In this document: one piece after another, positions 23,101-34,200 of the stretch
How the letters are laid out: each line of letters begins with the position of its first letter
Numbering within the stretch: position 1 is the first letter of the stretch
Assembly: GCA_947683425.1 (NCBI GenBank)
Contig: CANTUQ010000037.1
Coordinates: 6,960,501 to 7,024,500 of the forward strand
DNA length: 64,000 bases
Reading direction: 5' to 3'
DNA from: Excoecaria cochinchinensis
Lineage: Eukaryota; Streptophyta; Magnoliopsida; Malpighiales; Euphorbiaceae
Program-made: the position numbers and the translations under genes
Notes under the pieces: generated by a model
Seen by the model: only the letters and a program-made list of their open reading frames with translations
What the model was told of the DNA's origin: nothing
The model's database searches: none

Positions 23101-25393
23101 AAATTTTCATTTGTCATAAATAAATGAACTGCAATATCCATCATTTCCAAATTTGCGTACAGAGATCAAATTCAGGCGCATGTCTGGAATATGCCTGACA
23201 TCCTTCAGAATTAGTCTGGCACCATTCTTTGTTTCCAAGCAAACATTTTCTCTGTCAATAACCTTTGACAGGCCTTCATTTCCCATTCTAACAATTCCAA
23301 AATCTCTAGGTATGTATAATGAGAAGAATTCTCTACGGGATGTAGCATAAATGGTAGCACCACTATCAAGTACCCAGCTGGACTCCTGAGATGCAAGATT
23401 AATAACATCTTCATCATAAACGATATCGAATTCATCTATGATATTAGTCTGCTCATCATCACTGCTGTCGTCTTTCTTCACAGTTCTGCTTCGGTTCTCT
23501 TGTTTCTTTTTGAACTTTCTACAGAACTTTTTAATGTGGCCCTTCTTTTTACAGTGATGGCATTCAACATTGGCATATTTGTTTGACTTTCCTCTGCTCT
23601 TGCCTCTAGGGTTTTGTTCCCTTACTGTCTCCTTCCTCTAGATTCTGCAACTAGAACATCTAATTGTGATGAAGAAGATGAGGCCTGTGATCTCCTTCTC
23701 ATTTCTTCATTCAAGATACTATTTTTTACAATCTCCATGTTGACCACACCATTGGGTGCAGTGTTGGTGATGGAGATCTTCAAAATCTCCCAAGACTGTG
23801 GCAGAGAGACTAACACTAATAAAGCAAACACTTCATCATCCAGTTTTACTCCCATTCTGTTTAGCTGATCCTGAATCCCTTCCATCTCATTTAAGTGGTC
23901 TGGCAAGAAAGTTCCTTCTCTATATCTTACTTGCACCAACTTGGTCAAGTAAAATAATTTATTATTTCCCATCTTTGAAGAATACGTCTCCAGCTTACTC
24001 CACAGTATTCTGGCATCTATCTCATTACAGATGTGATTGAACACATTGTTTTCGACAAATTGTCAGATAAAACTGTACACTTGCACGTGGTCAAACTTCC
24101 ACTCTTCATCGGTTTTACCTTCGGGTTTAGCTGTGGCAAACACTGGCAAATGCATTTTCGTCACAATTAGAAGATCTTTCATATTTTTACTCCAGATGTG
24201 GTAGTTTGAGCCATTTAGGTAGATTATTCTGCTAATTTTTGCCTCCATTTAAATCGGAATTCGACGGACTTCTTCGATCTAAAAAAAATTTCCTGACAGT
24301 GAACAGTGCCGTATATCTGAACAGTGCCGTATACGTAAACAATATCCAAGGAAAAATCTTTTCTGATGTAGAAGATCAGTTTACGCTACAATTACAGAGC
24401 ATACTAAGAAATAAACTTGGCTCTGATACCAGTTGTTGGACACAGCGGATAAATAAAAATAAATTAGCAGAGTAAAAATATAGATACCAGCAATTTAACG
24501 TAGTTCACCCTTTAATTTGGGTTAAGTCCACGGGACAAATTCCGAAAATATTTCTTCCACTAATAAAATTAATGGGTATAAGAGAAAAAGACAACACAAT
24601 AATTTTGAAATAAAACCAAAATAGTGGCACACAAGTATTTTCCAAACTCACTATTTTGTCGTTCCCATTTTTTAGAAAAATATCTCAAATATTTTTCTAA
24701 AATAATTTTCTCTCTTTCGATTTACAAAACTGAAGAATGAAATAGGGCCTATTTATAGGCATTACAATACGCGTTAATTACGCGTTAAAACCTACCAATT
24801 TTGAAAGTTTAATTCTTTGCCGCAATTGTTGATTTTGCATTCTCCTTTCTTTTGACTTTTCAACACCCTTTTTCTTTCTTTCTTCTTCTTCTTTTTTTCA
24901 ATGGTGTGGGGCACACCACCATGTGGAGGAACCCACGCCCAACAGAAAAGTGATCTGAACTTTGAATGCTACAAATGGTAATCACTCATGCTCTTATGCT
25001 CAACCAAGAACCAACTTGCGTAACATTGGAGCTTCAATTATGTTTATGTCAAAAGTCTGATAGCATTTGATGAGTGTCGTGAAAAAACATTAATGTTTCT
25101 TGGAATGCAGATGTTACTTTCTTTTCTACAATCTGATATACTAACGATGCTTCAATTGGAGTTGCTTTTCTGTTATCTGAAATTCATTTTTCTCCCTAGT
25201 ATCTACTTTGTTGCAGCTAAATTTACACTTGCAATTGACAATATTGAAGGTAAAAAATGAAATTAAAGTATGTGTGGAACTGTGTAGGTGTTACACTGTA
25301 GCATTACTTGAGGACAGAAGGTATGCTTCCTTGGCTCCTTTTGGTGGCTTTGCATTTGTTGCTGCTTGGGCTAGCTTGCTTTACTGGGGATGA
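17136..25393 (+). CDS. DUF423/TMEM256-like membrane protein, copy 2
   Basis: Five exons: 17136-17175, 17278-17348, 17429-17509, 17683-17726, 25288-25393, with the same exon lengths as copy 1 for exons 1-4; 342 nt, 113 aa. The protein starts MDAYNWHKVAAISGILAVGL and ends FVAAWASLLYWG. Most differences from copy 1 are conservative (ALG/GLG, PQNPAY/PRNPSY, HTSALVAAPIT/HTVALLAAPLI). The gene is a direct tandem duplicate lying 0.7 kb downstream of copy 1. Intron 4 (17727-25287) carries an antisense copia element with a hAT-type element inside it, plus a (TA)n tract near 18470-18496 and an unclassified AT-rich repeat near 18130-18435. All exons are open and splice sites are canonical. Confidence 0.92.
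18663..20290 (-). repeat. 3' LTR of the Tork-like element, split by a hAT-type insertion
   Basis: Without the nested 1115-bp element and its 8-bp duplication the LTR is about 505 bp, against 511 bp for the 5' copy. Both carry CTATTTATAGG on the plus strand, a TATA-like CTATAAATAG on the element's own strand (about 20098-20107 here). Confidence 0.9.
18830..19944. mobile_element. Non-autonomous hAT-type element nested in the copia LTR (1115 bp)
   Basis: Terminal inverted repeats TAGGGCTGTGCAAA / TTTGCACAGCCCTA and a perfect 8-bp target duplication AACACAAT (18822-18829, 19945-19952). Both subterminal zones (18847-18990 and 19765-19935) are packed with CGGTTCGGTT / AACCGAACCG repeats. The core has a CT-rich microsatellite block (19040-19225), a GC-rich stretch (19250-19400) and a (TA)n tract (19399-19425). 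There is no transposase. Confidence 0.95.
20307..21827 (-). pseudogene. Copia reverse transcriptase and RNase H (broken)
   Basis: The RT part (21827-21126) has KARLVVKGFSQRKGVDFDE, FSPVVKMTSIRTVL, DVKTAFLHGDLEEKIYMEQP and LKQAPRQWYKKF. The catalytic YVDD has become YVDN (AAT at 21270-21272). A stop at 21126 separates it from the RNase H part (21080-20307), which has MYAMVCTRLDIAH, GYTDADMAGDVDSRKSTSGY, CVVLSTTKAEFIAA, SQSAIHLGKNASFHSRSKHI and HTEENGSDMLTK, ending 17 bases before the 3' LTR. The domain is full length; one change kills the RT active site and others break the frame. Confidence 0.9.
21787..22962 (-). pseudogene. Copia integrase and linker (broken)
   Basis: From 22962: end of the zinc-binding region (CIDCLFGKQNRVTF), then the core DLIHSDLCEPMP, YFVTFIDDHSRKKWVYLL, RTDNGGEYTG and the catalytic Glu region (NGLAERMNRILMERVRCIL), then LRVFGCKA. 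The stop at 22291 joins GCKA directly to LDAKTRQCIFIGYG, where related elements have about ten more residues, so a small internal deletion probably made it. The acidic linker 22143-21787 (PDDNDAPIEVGSDDDDDFPAP) ends near a frame change into RT. Confidence 0.85.
22963..23481 (-). pseudogene. Copia protease and pre-integrase region
   Basis: The retropepsin has the motif SWVLDSGATIYAT with DSG intact, followed by MRLNLISVRKF. A TGA at 23107, where relatives have a Trp in KWKFTKG, stops it. The following IKxWHRRLGHM pre-integrase sequence (about 23000-22960) has another TGA. Confidence 0.8.
23482..24248 (-). pseudogene. Copia gag with CCHC zinc knuckle (broken)
   Basis: The start is MEAKISRIIYLNGSNYHIWS at 24248. 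A TGA at 24063-24065, probably from an Arg CGA codon, interrupts the capsid before FNHICNEIDARILWSKLE; that frame runs to 23622, then shifts. In the protease frame the zinc knuckle CHHCKKKGHIKKFC (CX2CX4HX4C) lies at about 23522-23562. The parts match a Tork/Tnt1-type gag of normal length. Confidence 0.85.
24419..24431 (-). promoter_or_regulatory. Primer binding site of the Tork-like element
   Basis: Minus-strand TGGTATCAGAGCC, complementary to the 3' end of initiator tRNA-Met, two bases inside the 5' LTR. This is the usual minus-strand primer site of plant copia elements and fixes the orientation. Confidence 0.92.
24434..24944 (-). repeat. 5' LTR of the Tork-like element
   Basis: 511 bp, TGTTGGACAC...CGCCCAACA, pairing with 18663-20290. 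A TATA-like CTATAAATAG (minus strand) lies at about 24748-24757. Confidence 0.93.
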
Positions 25394-25850
25394 CACTTGC
25401 TGAGTTAAATGATAGATATTATTTGTGCATTTTTTTATCCTTGGAATAACTATATAATGCTATTACGTACATAAATCTTGGAATTTGTATTATATGATAT
25501 TACTGCCATGGATTTGCCAAGCTTCAAATAAAGGGTCATTTACTGATATTGAAACCTCTATGTTGTGATGATTTTATTTTATTTCTCTTCAAATTATAAG
25601 TAGTTCCACTCTCTTGGATGAACATAAAATGAACTCAATATAGCTTATGAGATATTTTGATAAACAACTTGTTGGAAGAAAGTGTAGTAGAAACAGAATA
25701 TTAGAAGCCATTTTCTAACTCCTGAATCTTGCTTGTATGTGAAAATTTAGGAGGGTTCTACTGAGAACATCCTGCTACAACAAATAGAATCATGGAAAAA
25801 AAATGTAATAATGCTGAACCTCAATGTCTGTTCTTGTGTTTGCATTTGGA

Positions 25851-26603
25851 TTAATCAATGAACTCGTAGTGGCAAGAACCATAACCTGCGGAGAATATTG
25901 AAGGCCAGGGTCAGTATCCAAAGAAAGAAGATACGGAAAAAAATTGAAAATAGAACTAAAAAAGGCACTTCCTCTTAGATCATAATACAGCTGTGAGTAT
26001 CAAAATTTTAGCAATGATTAGTCAGTGGGGCACATGGGATGACCAAAGCATTTCGATTTTTATTTTTATTTTTATTTTTTTAATGCATGATTAGAGGCAA
26101 AGTTTGCTGCTGCCTTAGTCAATAAGCACAAATGCCAATATACGTTTGTTTTTTTGTAAGAAAAATAGAAAGAAAAAAGCTTGAAAATGAGAGGGAATTA
26201 AGAGCTTACTAGGATCAAGTTCAGTAATAATGGCAGCTCCTTTGAAGTAGCAAGATCCACCTTTGTGCTTGAATTTTTGGAAATAGTTATTGAAAGCATA
26301 AGAAGAATGAGCTCTCACAGTATTAGGCAAATAGCAAGGCTTGTTAGGTTGAATCATACTACAGTCTGCACCACCTTTCCCACATGCCCAGTCTAATGCC
26401 ATTTGCAGTTCTTCATCTGGGGTTTGCTCATCTGCTATGCACCATTGCTCAAATTCCCCATCTGTTAATCAATCAGCAGTAATATTATTATTTGATGATA
26501 CATACAATACCTCCTTATCATTTAGATGCTTACCAGATCTCTGAGGAGCTATTGATGTGATAGCAACACCAACAAGTATTATCCTTAGCCAAAAAATTGG
26601 CAT
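25851..26603 (-). CDS. Small secreted X8 (CBM43) domain protein
   Basis: Three exons on the minus strand: 26603-26534, 26461-26210, 25885-25851; 357 nt, 118 aa. The start ATG at 26603 opens a signal peptide (MPIFWLRIILVGVAITSIA). The X8 domain fills the rest: EQWCIADEQTPDEELQMALD, ACGKGGADC, NKPCYLP, AFNNYFQKF, GGSCYFKGAAIIT and DPSYGSCHYEFID at the C-terminus. All six conserved cysteines are present. X8/CBM43 domains bind beta-1,3-glucan (callose) in the cell wall; single-domain forms of about 110-120 aa without a GPI signal are common in plants, so an extracellular location is inferred. Exon 1 ends in codon phase 1, as usual for the family. A TATA-like TATATAAA (minus) lies at 26682-26689, about 80 bp upstream of the ATG. 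Confidence 0.88.
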
Positions 26604-26689
26604 CTTGCTCACAGAGATAGGCATAGAAAGAGATAGAGATCAGAATAAGTGCATCCACAAACGGCTACTTGCTTGGCTTTATTTATATA

Positions 26690-28223
26690 GGAAAAGAAAA
26701 ATATATAAAACAAAAAAATAGATAGTGATAATGTTTGAAATCTACTTGCTGTATACAAAGAGTGAGTAGCACATGCAACATGATAAAGATTAATGCGTAA
26801 CACATAAGCTTATGCTTTATAGGGAATGGCATGGCTATGATACAAGATAACTTACTAATACAAATCTTTAACCCTAAAATCTCAATTAGTAGCAGCTCCT
26901 TTACATCATTTTCTTGCCCTTTTTACTTTGGTTGTGAAAGCTGTGCACAGATTTCAAAGCATTCACATATTACACAACCATGAGTTTGAATAATTATATT
27001 TTACGTTCATATGAGATCTACTTGTAAATAATTATAAAACAGAAACCGCACATGAGACTCAGCAGTAAATAATGGTTACCAGTATAATAAGCATGTGTGC
27101 ACATTCTATTTTGGAGTCCCTGTGAAAATGTGCACACCAAACACATAATCTTATGAACTTATTTGCATCCTATATGGTTTCTTAGGGAATCATGTTCATG
27201 TCTACTTATCAAACTCAGTAGATCAAAAATCTGGTTGAACAACTTGTTTACTTATTCTGCATATAATGTTAACAGCATATGTACAGTGTTAAAAAGCTTA
27301 GTTACAACAAACCACGCCTTCATTACATAATATACACCTTTCACTCTACATATCATGGAAACCATCAAAATGAATTTCAATTTACATCTTTCACCAAAGA
27401 CTCCATAAGGGTCTCTCTCCAAGCACTGAATGAAGCATTGCTGCAATCTCTCTGAATGGATCACACCATTCTCATATTCATCTCTTCGTCATGAAAGAAG
27501 ATGCGAAGGTTTATGTTTGAATTTCTCCTGTGACACATTTTACACTCATTAGATTAGTCATTTATTCCTTTCACACTCTGTAATTTGTATACAAGTCAAT
27601 ATGAACGTTCAAAGGATCTTTTCTGTCAGTTTATCTCCATATTCTGTGAAGAATCAGCCAGCGAACTAATCCGTGCATGGAAGAGTCGGAACTGATTATA
27701 GAACAGGCTCTATGCAGGAAGTCTCCGTCATTCTTCAGCTGATCATACAGGTAGGAACTAGTAACAAAAAAACTAGCTACAAGCATGTGATTGAGCTAGT
27801 CAGATCTGTGCATACTTAGACCTATTTGTCAGCAAATGCCAGCAACATTCCTGATGCACACAGAATTCCACCCTTAATAACATGTGCCATTTTAAAGGAA
27901 ATAAAGAAACATCTGGTACATAAGCTAGTAGAGAAAAGGAATAGCAAAGGGCATAGAGGAGCATTTTAAGCAAACGGACAAAAGCTATGATTTATGCGTG
28001 TATTTCCAATTAAAAGCCAATACAGTTAGAGGTTATGCAAAAATTACCTGATATTGGACGACGGTAAAAATTTGTTCAAGAGCATCCTCTCTGAGACCCG
28101 GGACTCTGGGCTTGTCATTGGCCAGCCAGCCAACCAAACGCTTTGGAGTCAAAGTAATTCAGCGGATATCATCCAGTTAACTGGAAGAGGTATGAGCAAC
28201 AATTGACATCTAAATCCATTATA
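26690..28223. other. Intergenic region between X8 and AHK2-type genes
   Basis: This should contain the upstream region of the X8 gene (26690-27200) and the 3' UTR of the receptor kinase gene, which reads leftward into it from 28224. I find no additional gene; short ORFs here have no recognisable motif. Confidence 0.55.
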
Positions 28224-31200
28224 TCAACCAGTTTCAAAAAATGGGACTACTGCATTGTAAAGTTGCTCTTCTTCAAACGGCTTTGACACAAAGTCATCCA
28301 TTCCACACTTCCTGCATTCTTCATTTGTTGCCTGAATTACATCAGCTGTCATCGCCAGTATTGGTGTGTGCCAATATTTCACATTCCCAAAAATATCTGC
28401 TGATGCCTCCCCAGATACAATTTGCTCATTATACTGCGTCTCCCTAGACCGAATTTGTCTGGTAGCTTCAAAGCTGCATATTCACAGATAGGATCAACTT
28501 CTGGCATGTGGGAGAGGAAACTTGACAAAGAGAAATAAACAATTGAAAACATTCACAGGCCATAATAGAATATAGATTACCCGTCCATTTCTGGCATATG
28601 CCGATCCATGAAACATGCACCAAACGTGTGTGGTGGTTTTAGCAGTTCCACAGCCTCCTTGCCACTCTCCACACAGGTAACAATTGCACCGAACTTCTTT
28701 AAAGCCCCTTCTGCCACTCTTCTGTTCACTTTATTGTCATCTACCACCAAAATCCTCTTTCCCCTCAGTAGATTCTGAAGAGTTGCTGGTTTCTTCCTAT
28801 TTACTGGACTCTTTTTGCCACTTCCCATGGCTTCTTGGAAGCAAGCAATTAAGACACTTAGCCGAAGAGGCTTCATAAGTATGTTATTTACTATACCAGC
28901 AGAAAAAAGTTCACAGCGTTCATCAAGGTTGATGGTAGTAGCCAAGAGGAAAATTTTTGGAAGGTTTACTAGGATTTCTATTCCAACATTATACTTGGAT
29001 TCTTTCAAAAGCTGATGGAAAGCAATAGCAGATTCCTTATGCCAGACATCTTTATCAATAAGAACTACGTCCAAATCTGTTGGGCCACTGTTTAAAACAA
29101 TCAACAAATTAACACTATCAAAAAGAATTGGCATGTAGCATAGTAAATCGTATAATGATGACAGTGAATGCAATTGTACTGTAAAGGGGCATTTTGATTA
29201 ACAAATGATGAAACCTTTTTTTACAACTTTGCAGTAAATTTGAACATACCTCACAGAGGGACCTCTTGATAGATAAGAACAAGCAGATTTGAGACTGGAA
29301 GCTCTATCGACAGTTATTCCCAACCTCTGGAGATGATATCTAGTGACCTCAGCTCGAATGCTTCTTTTATCAATTATTAATGCTCTCAGTCCTCGGATCT
29401 CCAAATTGGTAGGATCACACGGCTGGCACTTAGTATCCAGAGAATTTAATCCTCCTTTTCTGAAAGCAGCAGTGAACGAGAATGTACTGCCAATGCCAGG
29501 TTCACTAACAAACCCAATCTCCCCACCCATAAGATCCACTAGACATTTGCTAATGCTCAATCCTATTCCAGTCCCTCCATATGTCCGTGAGGTGGAACTG
29601 TCTGCCTGCATAAAAGGTGTGAAAATGCGCTTTTGTGCATCCACTGGTATCCCTACGCCCGTATCCTCAACTGTAACTAGTAATCTAACTATTTCAGGGT
29701 CGTCTATCATCTCTGAGTTGTTCAACATTTTAAATTTTGCCCAACTTTTCCATCTGTCAACTACAGGACATCCACTCAATGTATTGTCAATTTCATTATC
29801 CATGTCCTGAATTAAACTTAAGCCTTGCTTCAGCACGGCATCCCTAACATCAAGTGGGCTCCGCACTTCATCTGCCAGATGAACTGAGACAAATATATGC
29901 CCTTTGTCGCGTGTGAACTGAAATTAAATCATGTAAAATTTTAACAGCCAAATTTATGCAGCCAAAACCCTTCATACAAAAATGCAATTCTACAAAAATA
30001 CAAGGTTCTAACTATAACCATCCAAATGAGCCGATTTCCAGCATAGATATAAGAAACAAAAAATGATAATATTGGCCACCTAATACTAATCACAAGTAGC
30101 AACGAGTAATGTGACTTAAAGACCATGAGATGCACTTAAATGTATGTCACTTTTCCTATAAGAAATATCTCAACAATTATGTAAAATCAACCTTTACTGA
30201 ATTTCCAACAAGGTTAGTTATTATCTGCCGGAACCGCCCAGGGTCACCAGTCACAACTTCAGGCACTTGCTCAGAGACGTAAATGGCCAACTGCTCTCAG
30301 TGAAAATGAGCATATCAGAAAAGCTATATAAGAAACTATTACTCAACCAAAACAAGGGAAGAAAAAGAAAAAAGAAAAAAAATATATGAAATTAGTATGT
30401 TACCTCAATCCCTTTTTCATTGGATTTGCCTGAAAAAAGTGAAAGGACATTATCAAGAACAAAACGCAGATCAAAAGGAACAGCTTCCAGTTCTAGCCTG
30501 CCTGATTCTATCTTTGCCTGATCAAGAACCTCATTTATCAGTGAGATTAGATCTTTTCCACTAGCATGAGCAGTCTTGGCATAGTCCATTTGGTTTGTGT
30601 CAAGATCTGTATCCATCAGCATTTGCAACATACCTAAATAATCATTCAAAGCAGCATTCGTTACTAAATATTTTCATATTGGTAAAATATAAACTGTGGG
30701 TAAGATATCTTAATTACCTAAAACACCATTCATTGGGGTTCTAATTTCATGGGACACAGTGGCAAGAAACTGCAGAATTGAGGGTAATTCAGTCTTACAA
30801 ACATCACAGGAGCTCTAATGAAGAAGCAAAATAGAAGCCAAATAAAGAAAGCAAGATTTTAAGGTTTGAAGCCCTTCAAAAGCACCAGGAAATGCACCTG
30901 AGATTTTGCCACATCAGCAGCTTCAGCACGAACTTTGAGCTCCATCATCTCACGATAGTCTTCCTCAACTTTTGCAATTCTGCTTATGGCCGCATAAAAG
31001 ATATGGCCAACAAGAAGAGTAATAACTAGGACTCCAACTGATGCATTTATAGCTGTCCAAGGCAAAGAAGGCTTTTGCTTGAACCTGTACCCAGAAGAAA
31101 ATAAATCAAACTAGAGGGAAATAATTTACAATTTTTTATTTCAATTTATTTTATTTTATTTTATTTATTTGTTTATTTTTTTGTGCTGGAAACTAACCTT

Positions 31201-34200
31201 ATTATTTTCAAAAACTAACCTGCAATACATTTCATGCTTCCGCAACGGATCCCCAAAGTCAAGGTAGCTGGTGTGCAAGAGGCCAGTATCAGCAAAATCA
31301 GAGCCATACATTAGAATTGGAGCAGATGCATTAGTTGTGTCATAAACATTCACAACAATGGTTTGCTTGCTGGCAAGTTGGTGCAAAAGCTTCTCAACTA
31401 GAGATGGGACATCGTAAGATGCACCAAGATACCTTAACAAGAAGCACATAGTAGATTAAAAGTCAATTTAAGTTTACCTTGATAAAGCATGGACCAATAA
31501 ACTAAAGTACAAGCCTGTGCACAAGAACTCGAGACTTTTTCAAGGCAACAGAATTACCCCACTGTAGCTTGAACTCTTTGTTCTGGCGTGGCATCTGGAG
31601 GGAGATCAGCATCATAAACAGCAAAAGTGAGCACAACTCCTACATGATTGGATTTCAAAAGCTTGAAAGGAGAAGTCAATACTCCCTTCCCAGATGCCCT
31701 TGCTCGCAGGATATTCTCACGGTCTTCCTATAGATAGATAGCAATTACTGTTAGAATCATGAGCTTATAAGTACATGCATTATGAACAAGTATTTTCAAA
31801 TAAGCACTTCAATGGAACTTGCATTTTTTTTTTATCTGTAATGATATATTTAAAGGGAACTCAACTAGTAATATGTTTTGTAAATAACAATGTAACTATA
31901 TCTCTACAACCATTGACAAGAATTCAGCTGCTTAAGAAATGAAGATAAGTTTCACGCATCTTTCTGCCAAAAAACTAACATAAAAAATTAGAACACCTTT
32001 CTGCCAAAAGCTCTAAACTTACAACACAATCAGATAAATATATATACACATCCAGTGGTGTAAGGGGCAAAAAGGAGAGGGGGCAAAATTCTGTTCCATA
32101 TGCCAGCTGTAAGTTCAAGTTATCATGCTAACAGATACAAACGCCCCACTAGATTTGTCTTTGCATTAATTCAGTGGTAGCATCAGCCGTATACAGATCA
32201 GTAGAAGAAAATGAAAATGTGATTATATAGTCCAAGGAAAAAAGAAGTTGCTGATGAAAAGAAACTGAACAATGAAAACAATGGTGCTGCATGAAGTGCA
32301 CCTTTCCAGACATCATGTCAATAGAGACTATGTGAGAGACAGTTTCTTGAGAAAAAATCACAGGTGCATATTCATCTTGAACTGGTGCAGGATCCAATTT
32401 CTCTGGAATACAATCTTGCACTAGAGTCTGGTCCCCGGTTTCCATTTTCCTAATTGTCCATCCATGCTGCTTCTCAAATTGCTCCCTTTCTGAGTGTAGA
32501 ACTTTCAAAGCATATGCAACACCACTAGTGAGTGGCCTCTCAAAAGCTGTCCTCTCGGTGTATTCACCAAATGTTTTCTGTGAAATGAAGGAAGCTTAAA
32601 ATAACATAATTACTCTATCTAGCAATGTATACTATTACATTAAAACTTATTTCTTTCCATAAAAGCTATTTCCAATCGCAAGCATTACTGAGCATTTCCT
32701 AAAATTATGTTGGGGTTTTACTTTTTTCTGTTTTTTTTTTTGGGGGGGGGGGGGGTTGGGGTGTGTGGTTTGTCACAAAGGTACAAGATTATGTTAATGA
32801 ATTTTTATAGTACAAATAGTTAGTTTGGTCTTTAATTTTTTTTTTTTTAAAAAATGATAATCGATTTGCCCAAAAGTTGATTTCTACTCAAAAACTAGAA
32901 CAACATTTTCAAATTACTATCATTTTATCCCATTTAATCACCAAAAGATAATATTTTTCTTCATAAATTTTTTACCTACCATAAATTTATATTTGAATAC
33001 TATACTATTAAATACAAAGTAAATGGTATAAAAATATAGAAAAAAAAATTTAAAAATTATTTTGGACAAAATGGGGCAAACTGACAACAAATTGAAAATA
33101 ACATGCCAAACTAGTTTAAATTTTGATTTTTAAGCAAATTGGTTGTCGCCAAAAATTTAAAAGGTAAATTAAATTTTTTGTTAATTTTGTTAGATAGATA
33201 ATAATATAGAAATTAGAAACCAAGTGACATTGATTGAGATTTTTTATTTTAATAATTCATGATGTATTTGTCAATTGTTTTAATAATTAGATAATAGCAT
33301 TGAAATTTGGAAAGACGTAAAATTGATTAGAACTTTTTATTTTAATAATTCATTGATGTATTTGTCTCTTAGGTAGTAACCACCCATTAGATTTTATCTT
33401 GTAAAAATTAAAAGTTTAGTTATTCAAGCATTTACTAATCTTTTGCAATAATTAAAGGAGAAGTGTGCATTTTGAGTTTTCTAGTCAAACTAAAAGTGTA
33501 ACTTTAATATTTTATAAAGCCTATATGTTTAAAAAGTATATATATGGGGGGCCCAAAAGAATTCAGTCTTGATTTAATTTTTTAAGATAGGTATCTATTG
33601 AGTAATTTTTCAAGTACCCCCCCTTTCCCCTTCCTCAGCACTGGTTCTGGTTTTACATGATCTTATTCTGTGGCAATAAATTTTAATATAAAAACAGGCA
33701 TCAGCAAGAATTCATTTTCCAAATGATTTCATAGAAAATCCCAAAAATCCCAAATGAGATTAGAGGTTTAAGTTGAGTTGAAACATGTATGAAATCATCA
33801 ACCTATGAGCTGGCTCAATGAGTTGGTGTCTCCAAAAATTAAGGATTAAATTAATGCAAAATGTTGGATTTAATCTACAACTAAAGCATAAAAGATTATT
33901 AACAGGTATAAATAAGCTTTGATTAAGTGGTATATGAGTTGTCTCCAAGGCTATACGGTTGTAACTTTGAGCCCTAACCGGAGCCTTATCAAGCAAAAGA
34001 TAAATATTAAAAGAATCATATAGATGAAAATATTACCTGATCAATGGCAGAAGGATCTTTTCCATGGTGAAAGGTGGATACAAGAATAGCCAAGGCATGA
34101 ACATGGTTCATACTCACATTAAACTGATCTTGTAACATTCGTGCTCGTTCATCGCACATGTTGGTAAGGGTCTCTTCCCTTCTCAAGATGATTTTTTCGT

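Larger units (their letters stand above)
18663..24944 (-). mobile_element. Complete but dead Tork-like Ty1/copia element in intron 4 of DUF423 copy 2
   Basis: The 3' LTR is 18663-20290 (interrupted by a hAT-type element) and the 5' LTR 24434-24944, both TGTTGG...CCAACA. The initiator-Met primer site (TGGTATCAGAGCC, minus strand) is at 24419-24431, two bases inside the LTR, and a polypurine tract GGAAGGGGGAGAAT at 20291-20304. Flanks are GACAA and GAAAA, a target duplication with one mismatch. The internal order is gag, protease, integrase, RT, RNase H. Stops and frame changes break every protein. Confidence 0.93.

Noticed and set aside
29343..29810. 155-codon plus-strand ORF
   Set aside because: It is the antisense of AHK2-type exon 11, whose minus frame encodes the kinase G boxes.
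32735..32760. Poly-T followed by 14 G in AHK2-type intron 3 as a regulatory G-quadruplex
   Set aside because: A single homopolymer run, possibly with sequencing length error, and far from the splice sites; not enough to call.
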